DNA of 64,000 nt from Derxia gummosa DSM 723. GTDB lineage: Bacteria > Pseudomonadota > Gammaproteobacteria > Burkholderiales > Burkholderiaceae_E. Below the pieces are notes generated by a model. The model was not told the DNA's origin. It ran no database searches and worked only from the letters and a program-made list of their open reading frames with translations. Numbering within the stretch: position 1 is the first letter of the stretch; the number at the start of each line of letters is the position of its first letter. The translations under genes and the position numbers were made by a program. The stretch lies in contig NZ_AXWS01000008.1 in assembly GCF_000482785.1 (NCBI RefSeq), positions 310,001-374,000 of the forward strand, written 5' to 3'. Below, one piece after another: positions 47,653 to 56,063 of the stretch.

Positions 47653-47857
47653 AGCCGCGCGCGTCCGGCCGCTGAGGCCGGGTGTGCATCGCGCCGGCGT
47701 CGCCGGCAGGCGGCGGGCAGTCGCGGTTGCCGCTTGCCGCCAGACGCGGGGCGGGCGCCGCGCATCGCGCCGTCACCGGCGCATCGTTTCATCGGGCAGG
47801 GCGTGAGGCGCGGCGCAGTTCGCGCCGGCCCGCGCTGCCCGCATTTCCGGATTTCGA

Positions 47858-49618
47858 ATGACCGACAGACAAGAGGCCGCCGACGGCCGCGAGCTTTACT
47901 TCCGCCTGCTGCGCTACACGCGGCCCTATCGCACCGCCTTCATGGGCGCGGTGCTGAGCATGGTGGTCGCCGGAGGCATGGAATGGATGATCCCGCGCGG
48001 CCTGCAACTGCTGCTGGAGCGCGGCTTTTCGGGCGAGTGGCGCTATGTGTGGCTCGGGCCGCTCGCGCTCATCGTGCTGGCCTTCGTGCGCGGCTTTTCC
48101 AACTTCGGGTCGAGCTATCTGATGGAGTACGTGGGCAACCGCGTGATCCAGGACCTGCGCGGCGACATGTTCGACCGGCTGCTGCGGCTGCCCGTGGGCT
48201 ATCTCGACAGCCATGGCAGCGCCTGGGTCATCAGCCGCATCACGAATGACGTCAACAACGTGAGCCAGGCGGCGACCGGCGCGGTGATCGTGCTGATCCG
48301 CGACTCGATCATGATCGCCGGCCTCATGGCCTATCTGATCTACCTGAACTGGCAGCTCACGCTGGTGGTGGCGGTGATCGTTCCGGTGGTGAGCCATGTC
48401 AGCAAGCTCACGCGCAAGCGTTTGCGCGCGATGGGCCGGCTGAGCCAGGAATCGAACCGCGAGCTGCTGGGCGTGCTGCAGGAGGCGATCGAGGGCCAGA
48501 AGGTGGTGAAGATCTACGGCGGCCAGAGCTACGAGACGGGCCGTTTCGCGCGCACCAACGCGGCGCTGCGCGGCTATGCGACGCGGGCCTCGGTGGCGTC
48601 GTCGGCCCAGGGCGCGGTGTCGCAGCTGGTGGCGGCGATCGCGCTGTCGGTGGTGGTGGGCGTGGTGATCTGGCAGGGCACGGTCACGCAGCAGACCTCG
48701 GCGGCGTTCGCGTCCTTCATGACGGCGATGATGATGCTGCTCGCGCCGATGAAGCGGCTGACCGATGTGAACTCCCAGCTTCAGCGCGGGATCATCGCGG
48801 CGGAGAGCGTGTTCACGCTGCTCGACACGCAGGCCGAGCCGGATACCGGGACGCGGCAGATCGAGCACGCGCGCGGCGCGATCGAGTTCGATCATGTGAC
48901 GCTGCAATACGAGAGCGCCGAGCGGCCCTCGCTGAACGACGTGTCGGTGAGCATCAGGGCCGGCGAGTCGGTGGCGCTGGTGGGCGCGTCGGGCGGCGGC
49001 AAGACCTCGTTCGCCAACCTGGTGCCGCGCTTCTACCAGCCGACGGGCGGACGCATCCTGCTCGACGGCCAGCCGTTGGAAGAGATCTCGCTCGACAGCC
49101 TGCGCGCGCAGATCGCGATGGTCAGCCAGGACGTGGTGCTGTTCAACGACACGCTCGCGGCCAACATCGCCTACGGCGGCAAGCGCGATGCGACCCGCGC
49201 CGAGATCGAGGCGGCGGCGCGCGCCGCGCATCTCGACGACTTCATCCGCTCGCTACCCCAGGGCTATGACACCGAAATCGGCGAGAACGGCGTGCGGCTG
49301 TCGGGGGGGCAGCGCCAGCGGCTCGCGATCGCGCGGGCGCTGCTCAAGGACGCGCCGGTGCTCATCCTCGACGAGGCGACGTCGGCGCTCGATTCGGAGA
49401 GCGAGCGCCACGTGCAGGCCGCGCTGGAGCAGCTGATGCAGGGGCGCACGACGCTCGTGATCGCGCACCGGTTGAGCACGATCGAGAAGGTCGATCGCAT
49501 CGTCGTGCTCGATCAGGGGCGCGTGGCCGAGGTGGGCACGCATGCGGAACTGCTTGCGCGCGAGGGCATCTACGCGGGGCTGCACCGCATCCAGTACGCG
49601 CTCGACGCTAGGAACTGA
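47858..49618 (+). CDS. msbA: Lipid A export ABC transporter MsbA
   Basis: A 586-residue half-transporter that flips lipid A-core across the inner membrane. Six membrane helices fill residues 20-310 (MGAVLSMVVAGGMEWMIPRG, then the DSIMIAGLMAYLIYLNWQL region). The ATPase domain has Walker A GASGGGKT at about 376-383, signature LSGGQRQRLAIARALLKD and Walker B ILDEATSALD. Its 3' end overlaps the convergent GT9-like gene by 49 bases. Its placement next to LPS glycosyltransferases fits its role. Confidence 0.95.
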   Translation: MTDRQEAADGRELYFRLLRYTRPYRTAFMGAVLSMVVAGGMEWMIPRGLQLLLERGFSGEWRYVWLGPLALIVLAFVRGFSNFGSSYLMEYVGNRVIQDLRGDMFDRLLRLPVGYLDSHGSAWVISRITNDVNNVSQAATGAVIVLIRDSIMIAGLMAYLIYLNWQLTLVVAVIVPVVSHVSKLTRKRLRAMGRLSQESNRELLGVLQEAIEGQKVVKIYGGQSYETGRFARTNAALRGYATRASVASSAQGAVSQLVAAIALSVVVGVVIWQGTVTQQTSAAFASFMTAMMMLLAPMKRLTDVNSQLQRGIIAAESVFTLLDTQAEPDTGTRQIEHARGAIEFDHVTLQYESAERPSLNDVSVSIRAGESVALVGASGGGKTSFANLVPRFYQPTGGRILLDGQPLEEISLDSLRAQIAMVSQDVVLFNDTLAANIAYGGKRDATRAEIEAAARAAHLDDFIRSLPQGYDTEIGENGVRLSGGQRQRLAIARALLKDAPVLILDEATSALDSESERHVQAALEQLMQGRTTLVIAHRLSTIEKVDRIVVLDQGRVAEVGTHAELLAREGIYAGLHRIQYALDARN

Positions 49619-50661
49619 GCGGTCCGCCCCAGGCTGGCGACGTAGGTCCGGGCGATGGTCCGGGCGCAGAGCGCGTCCAGCGGACCATCGGTTTCGACCG
49701 TGCCCAGGCGCGCCCGCGGATGCACCCGGTAGCTCGCCGGCAGGTTGGCAAACAGGGCGCAGCCGGGTTTGTCGTAGGCCAGCGCCAGATGCATGAGGCC
49801 GCCGTCCGCGCCGAGGAAGGCATCGGCCGCGTGCACGATCTGCCTCAGGTTTTCGAGACGGGTGCGGCCGACGTGATTCACGAAGCGCAGCCCGGGGCAG
49901 GCGGCGACCAGGCTGGCGGCTTCGGCCTGCGCGCTGTCATCGCCGAGCAGATGGAACACCGGCCGGCCCGGCAGCGACGCGCGCAGTTCGCGCGCGACCT
50001 CCGCCCAGCGGCGGAAATGGCGGCGCGGATCGCGGGCGCCGATGGCCATGGCGATGGCGGGCTCCCCGTCGAGCCGGACCGGCAAAGCCGGTGGCGGCAG
50101 GAGCTGGGCCACGCGTGCAGCGGACGGAAGCTGGAAGATCTGTTCGAGCCTGAGCTGGCCGAAATGCAGCCGGTCGAACATGTCGCCCACGATGTCGCCG
50201 AGCACGCTCGCATAGCGCGTCGCCGGAAAGCGCCGGCTGAGCTGCCACAGGGCAGGCGTCGTGCTTTGCTGGAGCAGGATGAAGTCGTGGCGCCGCGTGG
50301 CGGGGATGGCGCGCAAATCACTCCAGATCGCGCTGAAGCGCCGGTCGCCGGCATAGAGCGGTGCCAGATGCGGCGCGATGCAGAGATCGAGTTCGACGTG
50401 CGCCGGCAGCAGCGAGCGCGCGGCCAGATCGGTGAGCGAATCACCGATCGAGGGCCAGTTGTAGAGCCAGAGCACGCGCCGCGTGCCTTCCGGCGCGGTG
50501 TCCCGGCGCAAGGCGCGGCGCAGCAGGCAGGCTTCGAGCAGGCGGCGGCGCAGCAGCTTGTTGCGGTCGCGTCGGCGCTGTGCCGGCGGTCGGGCGTGGA
50601 AGGCGCTTTCGAGGTGGTTGGCGAACTGGGCGCCGAACGGGGGGCAATAAAGTTGTCGCAT
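49570..50661 (-). CDS. GT9-like glycosyltransferase (paralogue A)
   Basis: A 363-residue protein related to heptosyltransferases (GT9). The donor-site end of the fold is clear: FLGADGGLMHLALAYDKPGC, preceded by HLLGDDSAQAEAASLVAACP. The N-terminal half carries RVLWLYNWPSIGDSLTDLAA, a variant of the usual KLGD-x-h-h motif. It shares that motif and overall layout with the next gene upstream (50730-51809), so the two are tandem paralogues. I use ATG 50661. Its last 49 bases lie under the 3' end of msbA. The sugar transferred is unknown; LPS outer core is likely from context. Confidence 0.8.
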   Translation of the reverse strand: MRQLYCPPFGAQFANHLESAFHARPPAQRRRDRNKLLRRRLLEACLLRRALRRDTAPEGTRRVLWLYNWPSIGDSLTDLAARSLLPAHVELDLCIAPHLAPLYAGDRRFSAIWSDLRAIPATRRHDFILLQQSTTPALWQLSRRFPATRYASVLGDIVGDMFDRLHFGQLRLEQIFQLPSAARVAQLLPPPALPVRLDGEPAIAMAIGARDPRRHFRRWAEVARELRASLPGRPVFHLLGDDSAQAEAASLVAACPGLRFVNHVGRTRLENLRQIVHAADAFLGADGGLMHLALAYDKPGCALFANLPASYRVHPRARLGTVETDGPLDALCARTIARTYVASLGRTAQFLASSAYWMRCSPA

Positions 50662-50729
50662 CGGATCGAGGGTGCTGGGTCGGCGGTCTGAAGCCGCCGG
50701 GCGGTGGCGCCTGCGATCCGGAGTGAAAC

Positions 50730-51809
50730 CTAGAGAAGTTTCCGCATCAGGTTGGAGATGAAACTGTCCGCGATGGCCTCGGTGGTCGCCGGGCCCTGGC
50801 TGGCGTGGATCTCGACCACGGCGAGCGCGGCGGGCGTCACCAGCCGCCATTCGGGCCGGATCGGCGGAAAGAACACGGCGCAGCCCGGCTTGCCATGACC
50901 GACCGCGACATGCATCAGTCCCCCGTCCGGGCCGACGAAGGCGGCGCAGCGGTGGATCAGCGCGGAGGTGGTTTCGAGGTCGAGCGCGTCCACATGGTCG
51001 ACGCAATGCGTGGCGCGCCAGGCGGGATCGAGCTGGTCGGCGTCTTCGCGTGCGTTGCCGATGCCGAGCAGATGGAAGCGCGGCGGCGGCAGGCGCGTCG
51101 GCCAGCGTTCGGCCAGCAGTGGCAGCAGGCGTCCCCAGTCGTTCACCCGGCGGCGCGGATCATTGGCGCCGAGGGCGACGGCCACCTCGGTGCGGGGGCC
51201 GTCGCTCGGCGGCAAGGCCGGCGGACGCGGTGGCGGCGCCAGCCGGGGCGCGTGCTTGCGGCCCGGATGGTTGAAGAGCGCGCGGATGCGGCCTTGGGTG
51301 AAGCCCGGCCGGTCGAGCCGTTCGCCGCGCAGGTCGCCGATGATTCCGGCATAGGGCAGGCGCGGGTAGCGCCGTCGCAGCCACTTGAAGGTGGCGGTGT
51401 TGAAGTCCTGCACGAGGATCAGGTCGTAGTCGTCGCCGCAGCGGTCGCGGTCGGTGAACACGCGTGCGAAGCGCGGGTCGTGCGAATACAGCCCGGCAAG
51501 ACGGGGACTGATGCACAGGCTGACCTCGATGCGTGGCGGGAAGCAGTCGCGCGCGGCGAGGTCCATGACCGAATCGCCGATCGTGGTCCAGCCATAGACC
51601 CACAGCACCCGTCTGACCTCGGGACCGATGCGCATGCAGCGGCGGCCGAAGCGGCCGCTGAGGATTTCGCCGAGGTCGCGCAGGACGAGGCGGCGCGCGA
51701 GGTTGATGCGCAGGCGCCGGGGGCGCGCGGCATGTTCGCGGTCGAGTTCGTGGTCGATGGGCGGAAGGCAGTCGGGCTGGTGCAGACGCCGGAAGTAGGC
51801 AAGTGGCAT
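50730..51809 (-). CDS. GT9-like glycosyltransferase (paralogue B)
   Basis: A 359-residue protein with the same plan as paralogue A: RVLWVYGWTTIGDSVMDLAA near residue 65, LCISPRLAGLYSHDPRFARV in the acceptor half, HLLGIGNAREDADQLDPAW, and AFVGPDGGLMHVAVGHGKPG near the C-terminus. I use ATG 51809; the frame continues upstream into the GT2 gene without similarity to the family. It is 68 bases upstream of paralogue A and 50 bases downstream of the GT2 gene, all on one strand. Confidence 0.8.
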   Translation of the reverse strand: MPLAYFRRLHQPDCLPPIDHELDREHAARPRRLRINLARRLVLRDLGEILSGRFGRRCMRIGPEVRRVLWVYGWTTIGDSVMDLAARDCFPPRIEVSLCISPRLAGLYSHDPRFARVFTDRDRCGDDYDLILVQDFNTATFKWLRRRYPRLPYAGIIGDLRGERLDRPGFTQGRIRALFNHPGRKHAPRLAPPPRPPALPPSDGPRTEVAVALGANDPRRRVNDWGRLLPLLAERWPTRLPPPRFHLLGIGNAREDADQLDPAWRATHCVDHVDALDLETTSALIHRCAAFVGPDGGLMHVAVGHGKPGCAVFFPPIRPEWRLVTPAALAVVEIHASQGPATTEAIADSFISNLMRKLL

Positions 51810-51859
51810 TGCGGGCGAGGCGGTCGGCGTGGGTCTCGTGGTGCGGTGCCGCGACGGGA

Positions 51860-52633
51860 TCAGGCGCGCGGTTCGTCGATGAGCGGACGGCGGGCGTGGT
51901 CGATCTCGCGCAGCTTGAGGTGCTTGTAGTAGCTGGTTTCGGCGTTGACGACGGCGACCATGAAGCCCTCGGCGCCGTCGAGGAAGCCGAGCTTGACGAT
52001 GTAGGTGCGCACGAAGGCCCAGAGCCCGTGGCGGATCGCGCCGCCGAGCGAGCCGCGCTTGCCGCGTGCATGCAGGTCGATGGCGCTGCCGGAGGAGTAG
52101 CGGTTCATCTTCTCCAGCACGCTGGCGAGGTCGCGGTAGCTGTAGTGCGTCATCGCGGCCTTGAGGTGGCCGACGGGCTTCTCGGTGGCGAGGTTGGCGT
52201 GGATGACGTGGGTGGTGAAGCGCGCGCTGCCGCGCCTGAACAGTCGGCGCGTGCGGTCGGGCCACCAGCCCGAGTGCTTCATGAAGCGCTTCACGAACAG
52301 CGAGCGGCGCGGCACGTCGAACACCTCGAAGCGGCCTTCGGTGATGACGGCGCGGATCTCGGCGGCGAGCGCGGGCGTGATGCGCTCGTCGGCGTCGAGC
52401 GAGTAGATCCAGTCGCCCGCGCTTTCGTCGATGGCACGGTTCTGCTGCGGGCCGTAGCCGGGCCAGTCGGTTACGAGCACGCGGGCGCCGGCGGCGCGGG
52501 CGAGGTCGGCGGTGCCGTCGGTGCTGCCGCTGTCGAGCACGAGCACTTCGTCGGCGAAGGCGGCGCTGCGCACGGCATCGCCGATGTTGGCCGCCTCGTT
52601 GCGGGCGGCGATCACGACACTGAGCGTGGGCAT
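51860..52633 (-). CDS. Family 2 glycosyltransferase, WaaE/KdtX-like
   Basis: A 257-residue GT-A fold enzyme. The opening TLSVVIAARNEAANIGDAVR, then DEVLVLDSGSTDGTADLAR and WIYSLDADERITPALAAEI (DxD), are typical. GWWPDRTRRLFRRGSARF and YSYRDLASVLEKMNRYSS place it in the WaaE/KdtX subgroup, which adds glucose to heptose I of the LPS core. It has no membrane helices. It lies between the ligase-GT9 fusion and paralogue B. Confidence 0.88.
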   Translation of the reverse strand: MPTLSVVIAARNEAANIGDAVRSAAFADEVLVLDSGSTDGTADLARAAGARVLVTDWPGYGPQQNRAIDESAGDWIYSLDADERITPALAAEIRAVITEGRFEVFDVPRRSLFVKRFMKHSGWWPDRTRRLFRRGSARFTTHVIHANLATEKPVGHLKAAMTHYSYRDLASVLEKMNRYSSGSAIDLHARGKRGSLGGAIRHGLWAFVRTYIVKLGFLDGAEGFMVAVVNAETSYYKHLKLREIDHARRPLIDEPRA

Positions 52634-52655
52634 CGGAGGCTTTCGGTACGGAGGT

Positions 52656-55001
52656 TCAGGCGCGCGCTCGGGGCGGCACGGCCGCGAGCAGGCGGCGCGC
52701 GGCCGCGACGATTTCGGCGCCGGCGATGCTGTCCACCGGCATCTGACCGCTGCCGTCGGCGGCGGGCGCGGCGACGAGCAGTTCGAGCGCCGGGCAGTCG
52801 GGTGTCCAGCGCGCGAGGTTGTCGGGCTGGGGCTGGTACAGCGCCACCAGCGGCCGGCTGTGCAGCGCCGCGATGTGGGCGATCGAGGTGTCGGGCGAGA
52901 TCACCAGGTCGGCGGCGGCGATCACGGCGGCCGACTGGCGGATGTCGGTGGTGGCGCACAGGCGGGCGCCGTCGCGCAGCAGCGGCCGTATCGCGTCGCG
53001 CCAGCCGTCATTGCCGGGCGGCACGAGGATGACGACCTCGCCGTCGGCGCGAAGGTCATTGGCGACCTCGGCGACGCGCGCGGCCGACAGGCTGCGCAGC
53101 GGACTCGCGCCGAAGGGGTTGATGACGAGGCGCGCGCGTCGGCTCGTGAAGGCGTCGCGGGCGAAGGCGCGGGCGTCGTCGGTCAGCGGCCAGTCGAAGC
53201 GCCAGTCGGCCGCCTCGATGCCGAAATGGCGCAGGAAAGCGCGGTAGCGATCGACCACGCGGCCGTCATCGGGCAGGTCGAGCAACTGGAACTGGTTGAA
53301 GGCCGGGCCGGCGCCCTTCAGGTTGACGCGGGCGCCCAGCACGCGCATGAACAGCAGGTCGCTCCAGCGCGCGCGGTCGTTCAGCTCGACGCAGTACTGC
53401 GCGCCCAGCCGACGCAGCGCCAGCGCCGCGCGCAACACGTCGACCGGATGGCGGCGCCGGCAGTCGACGACATGGTCGACGCCCGGCAGCTCGCGGTAGA
53501 GCGCCTCCTGGCCGGGCGCGACCACCACCGCGATCTCGCAGCCGAAGCGGCGCTTCAGTTCGCCGTAGAGAAAGCCCGACACGACGAAGTCGCCGAGCTT
53601 GCCGTCCCAGCGCAGGAACACCATCGGGCCGCCGGGCCGGCCTAGTCCGGCCGGTCGCGCCGGCACCCACCACAGCAGCCGCGCCAGCGCGATGCGCAGC
53701 GGCAGCAAGCGGCGCTTGAGCCAGGTCTGGCGGCGCTGGCGCGCGACCGCGTCGGCCGGCGCGGCGACGGCGGTCAGCTCGGCCTCGCGCCGCGCCACCA
53801 GCGCCATCAGCCAGGTCAGCGTCAGGGCGTGGAAGGCGGCATTCATCGTCACCGCGAGCATCGATTCGGTCAGCCCGAACACCAGATAGCTGGCGCAGAC
53901 CAGCAGCCCGGCGCGACCGGCGCCGGCCAGCAGCGCGTCGTCCCGGCGGGCCGCGCGCAGGAACAGCGCGCCCGGTACCAGATAGATGCCGAGCAGCACG
54001 AGCAGGCCGACGGCGCCGGTCTCGGCAAAGTGGTTGAGGAAGTCGTTGTGGGCGTGGCGCTTGTCGGTCAGTGCCGGATCGAGCCGGCCTTCGCGGGCGT
54101 ACTCGGCCAGCGTCGGCTGGAAGCGGCCGCGCCCCACGCCGAACAGCGGATGCTCGGTGCCCATGCGCCACGCGGCCTGCCACAGCGCGAGCCGGATGCC
54201 GGTGGAGGTGTTGGCGTTGCCCTTGTCCAGTTCGGCGAGGTCGGACTGCGCCATCTCGACGCGATGCCGGACGATGTCGTTGCCCAGATAGGCGCCGGCC
54301 CCGGCCGCGAGCGCGAGCGCCACGATGCCCGCCCGCGCCAGCCGCCCCAGCCTCAGCGACGCCAGCAGCGCCAGCAGGAACAGCGGCAGCGTGAGCCAGC
54401 CGCCGCGAGATTCCGACAACAGTGACGCGAACAGACCGCAAGCCAGTCCGACCGAGCCGGCCAGCCGGCGCAAGGGATGCGTCGGCTTTCCCCAGAAGCA
54501 GGACAGCAGCGCCACATAGCCGAGCAGCAATGCCATGTTCCCGAAGGGAATCGCATTGACGAAGGGCAGGGTGCCGCGCTCCAGCCTGAGCAGGTGCAGA
54601 CCGATCCAGCCGGCCACGGCGGCGCCCACCGCGCCCGCGGCAAAGCCCCAGGCCGGCAGTTGCAGCCGCCGCGAATCGATGCGGGCGATGAAGCCGAACA
54701 CGCCCGCCGCGAGCAGATAGCGCAGCGTCGTGTCCAGTGCCGCGCCGTTGTGGTCGCTCGCCGCGAGCATCCGCGCCAGCGTGAACACCGGGTAGGCGGC
54801 CAGGGCCAGCACGAACCACCGGTAGCGCCGGTCGATGGCGGGCAACGGCCGGGATTGGCGCCGGGTGACCGCCCGTGCGATGGCCAGCAGCACCAGCACG
54901 AACAGGCAGGCATTGCTGCTGTGGCGGACGGTGAGTACCAGCGCGGGAAACAGGGTGAGCGCGAGCAGCGCGGCGTGGGTCAGGTTGAAGCCGAAGGGCA
55001 T
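52656..55001 (-). CDS. O-antigen ligase fused to a GT9 heptosyltransferase-like domain
   Basis: One uninterrupted frame of 781 residues. Residues 1 to about 405 are a polytopic ligase/polymerase (WaaL/Wzy-C family): about ten hydrophobic helices, SESRGGWLTLPLFLLALL at 196-213, WRMGTEHPLFGVGRGRFQP at 278-296 and AHNDFLNHFAETGAVGLLVL at 317-336. After a basic linker (about 406-458), residues 460-781 are a GT9 domain: MVFLRWDGKLGDFVVSGFLY, INPFGASPLRSLSAARVAEV, and ISPDTSIAHIAALHSRPLVA at 701-720. I chose ATG 55001; it overlaps the GT4 gene by 22 bases. The two activities are usually separate proteins. It may couple core extension to polymer attachment, though the active site of GT9 would then face the cytoplasm. 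Confidence 0.85.
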   Translation of the reverse strand: MPFGFNLTHAALLALTLFPALVLTVRHSSNACLFVLVLLAIARAVTRRQSRPLPAIDRRYRWFVLALAAYPVFTLARMLAASDHNGAALDTTLRYLLAAGVFGFIARIDSRRLQLPAWGFAAGAVGAAVAGWIGLHLLRLERGTLPFVNAIPFGNMALLLGYVALLSCFWGKPTHPLRRLAGSVGLACGLFASLLSESRGGWLTLPLFLLALLASLRLGRLARAGIVALALAAGAGAYLGNDIVRHRVEMAQSDLAELDKGNANTSTGIRLALWQAAWRMGTEHPLFGVGRGRFQPTLAEYAREGRLDPALTDKRHAHNDFLNHFAETGAVGLLVLLGIYLVPGALFLRAARRDDALLAGAGRAGLLVCASYLVFGLTESMLAVTMNAAFHALTLTWLMALVARREAELTAVAAPADAVARQRRQTWLKRRLLPLRIALARLLWWVPARPAGLGRPGGPMVFLRWDGKLGDFVVSGFLYGELKRRFGCEIAVVVAPGQEALYRELPGVDHVVDCRRRHPVDVLRAALALRRLGAQYCVELNDRARWSDLLFMRVLGARVNLKGAGPAFNQFQLLDLPDDGRVVDRYRAFLRHFGIEAADWRFDWPLTDDARAFARDAFTSRRARLVINPFGASPLRSLSAARVAEVANDLRADGEVVILVPPGNDGWRDAIRPLLRDGARLCATTDIRQSAAVIAAADLVISPDTSIAHIAALHSRPLVALYQPQPDNLARWTPDCPALELLVAAPAADGSGQMPVDSIAGAEIVAAARRLLAAVPPRARA

Positions 55002-56050
55002 GGTGGGGCGAGTGCGAGCAGCGCCGCCAGATGGCGGTCGATGTCGGGGTCGTAGTCGATGAAATGCGCGGCCGGATCGGCGAGGCGATGGCGGCCATCG
55101 CGCGCGCGTTCGACCGCGCCGGCGATGGCCGCCGCGAGGCTGGCCGGATCGGTGCGGTCGAAGCGCAGGCAGGCCGCATCGTCCAGCACTTCGGTGCAGG
55201 CGATGTTGCCGGCCAGCACCGTGGGCGTACCGCACAGCACCGATTCCACGCCCACGAGGCCGAAAGGCTCGTAGGTGGATGCGAGCAGGCTGTAGTCGGC
55301 CGCGCCGTAGAGCTTCTCGATGTCGCGGCGGTAGCCGAGGCTTGCGATGTTGCGGCCCGGCCGGTCCACCTCGCGGCCAACCACCGCGAGCAGCACCGGC
55401 AGCGCCGTGCGCTCGAAGAACGCGCGCAGCAGCGGCAGCCCCTTGCGCCTGTGGCTCGACGACGGGAACAGGAACACGACCTGATCGTCGCGCCAGCCGA
55501 GTTCGCGGCGCAGCGCGGCGCGCGCCTCGGGCGAGGGCGGCGCGAAGCGGCTCGCGTCCACCGGCGGATGCAGCACGCGCAGCCGGTCGTCGCCGACGCC
55601 GTACAGTTCGCGCAGCTCGCCGGCCATGAGCCGCGAATGCGCGACCACGAAGCGCGCGCCGTCGTAATGCTGCTGCTCGAGCCGCGCCTGGAGCCAGTCC
55701 GACGGCTTGCCGAAGCGCTCCTCGGCGCGCAGATAGCCGCGATGCGTGCCGCCGCAGACGGCGATGTCGGCGCCGCGCGTGCGGTTGCAGCCGATGAGCA
55801 GATCGATGCCGAGTCGCGCCTTCGCGGCCACCACGCGGCGCGAACAGAAAAGGTCGCGCAGCTTGCCCGGTACCGGCGCGTTCACGCCCACCGGATGCAC
55901 GAGCGCGTACTCGGGCACCGACGTATCGAACTTGCGCGCGAAGAACCACGGCTTGTCGCCGCGCCGCGCGAGCGCGCGGACGAGGTCCATCGCATAGCGC
56001 TCGAAGCCGCCGCTCGGACGCAGCGCGTTGCAGGAAATGCCGATCCTCAT
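54980..56050 (-). CDS. Family 4 glycosyltransferase
   Basis: A 356-residue GT-B enzyme, related to LPS core glucosyltransferases of the WaaG type. It opens with MRIGISCNALRPSGGFERYA. VVAHSRLMAGELRELYGV and LRVLHPPVDASRF lie before the second domain. FPSSSHRRKGLPLLRAFF, GYRRDIEKLYGAADYSLLAS and STYEPFGLVGVESVLCGTPT (E-x7-E donor motif) follow. Its stop overlaps the fusion-gene start, and it begins 13 bases after rng. Confidence 0.9.
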   Translation of the reverse strand: MRIGISCNALRPSGGFERYAMDLVRALARRGDKPWFFARKFDTSVPEYALVHPVGVNAPVPGKLRDLFCSRRVVAAKARLGIDLLIGCNRTRGADIAVCGGTHRGYLRAEERFGKPSDWLQARLEQQHYDGARFVVAHSRLMAGELRELYGVGDDRLRVLHPPVDASRFAPPSPEARAALRRELGWRDDQVVFLFPSSSHRRKGLPLLRAFFERTALPVLLAVVGREVDRPGRNIASLGYRRDIEKLYGAADYSLLASTYEPFGLVGVESVLCGTPTVLAGNIACTEVLDDAACLRFDRTDPASLAAAIAGAVERARDGRHRLADPAAHFIDYDPDIDRHLAALLALAPPCPSAST

Positions 56051-56063
56051 GCGCCCCGCCGCA

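Noticed and set aside
55002-55949. An upstream extension of the ligase-GT9 frame by over 300 codons
   Set aside because: It is antisense-like Arg/Ala-rich sequence lying within the GT4 gene in another frame. The first ligase membrane helix starts right after ATG 55001.
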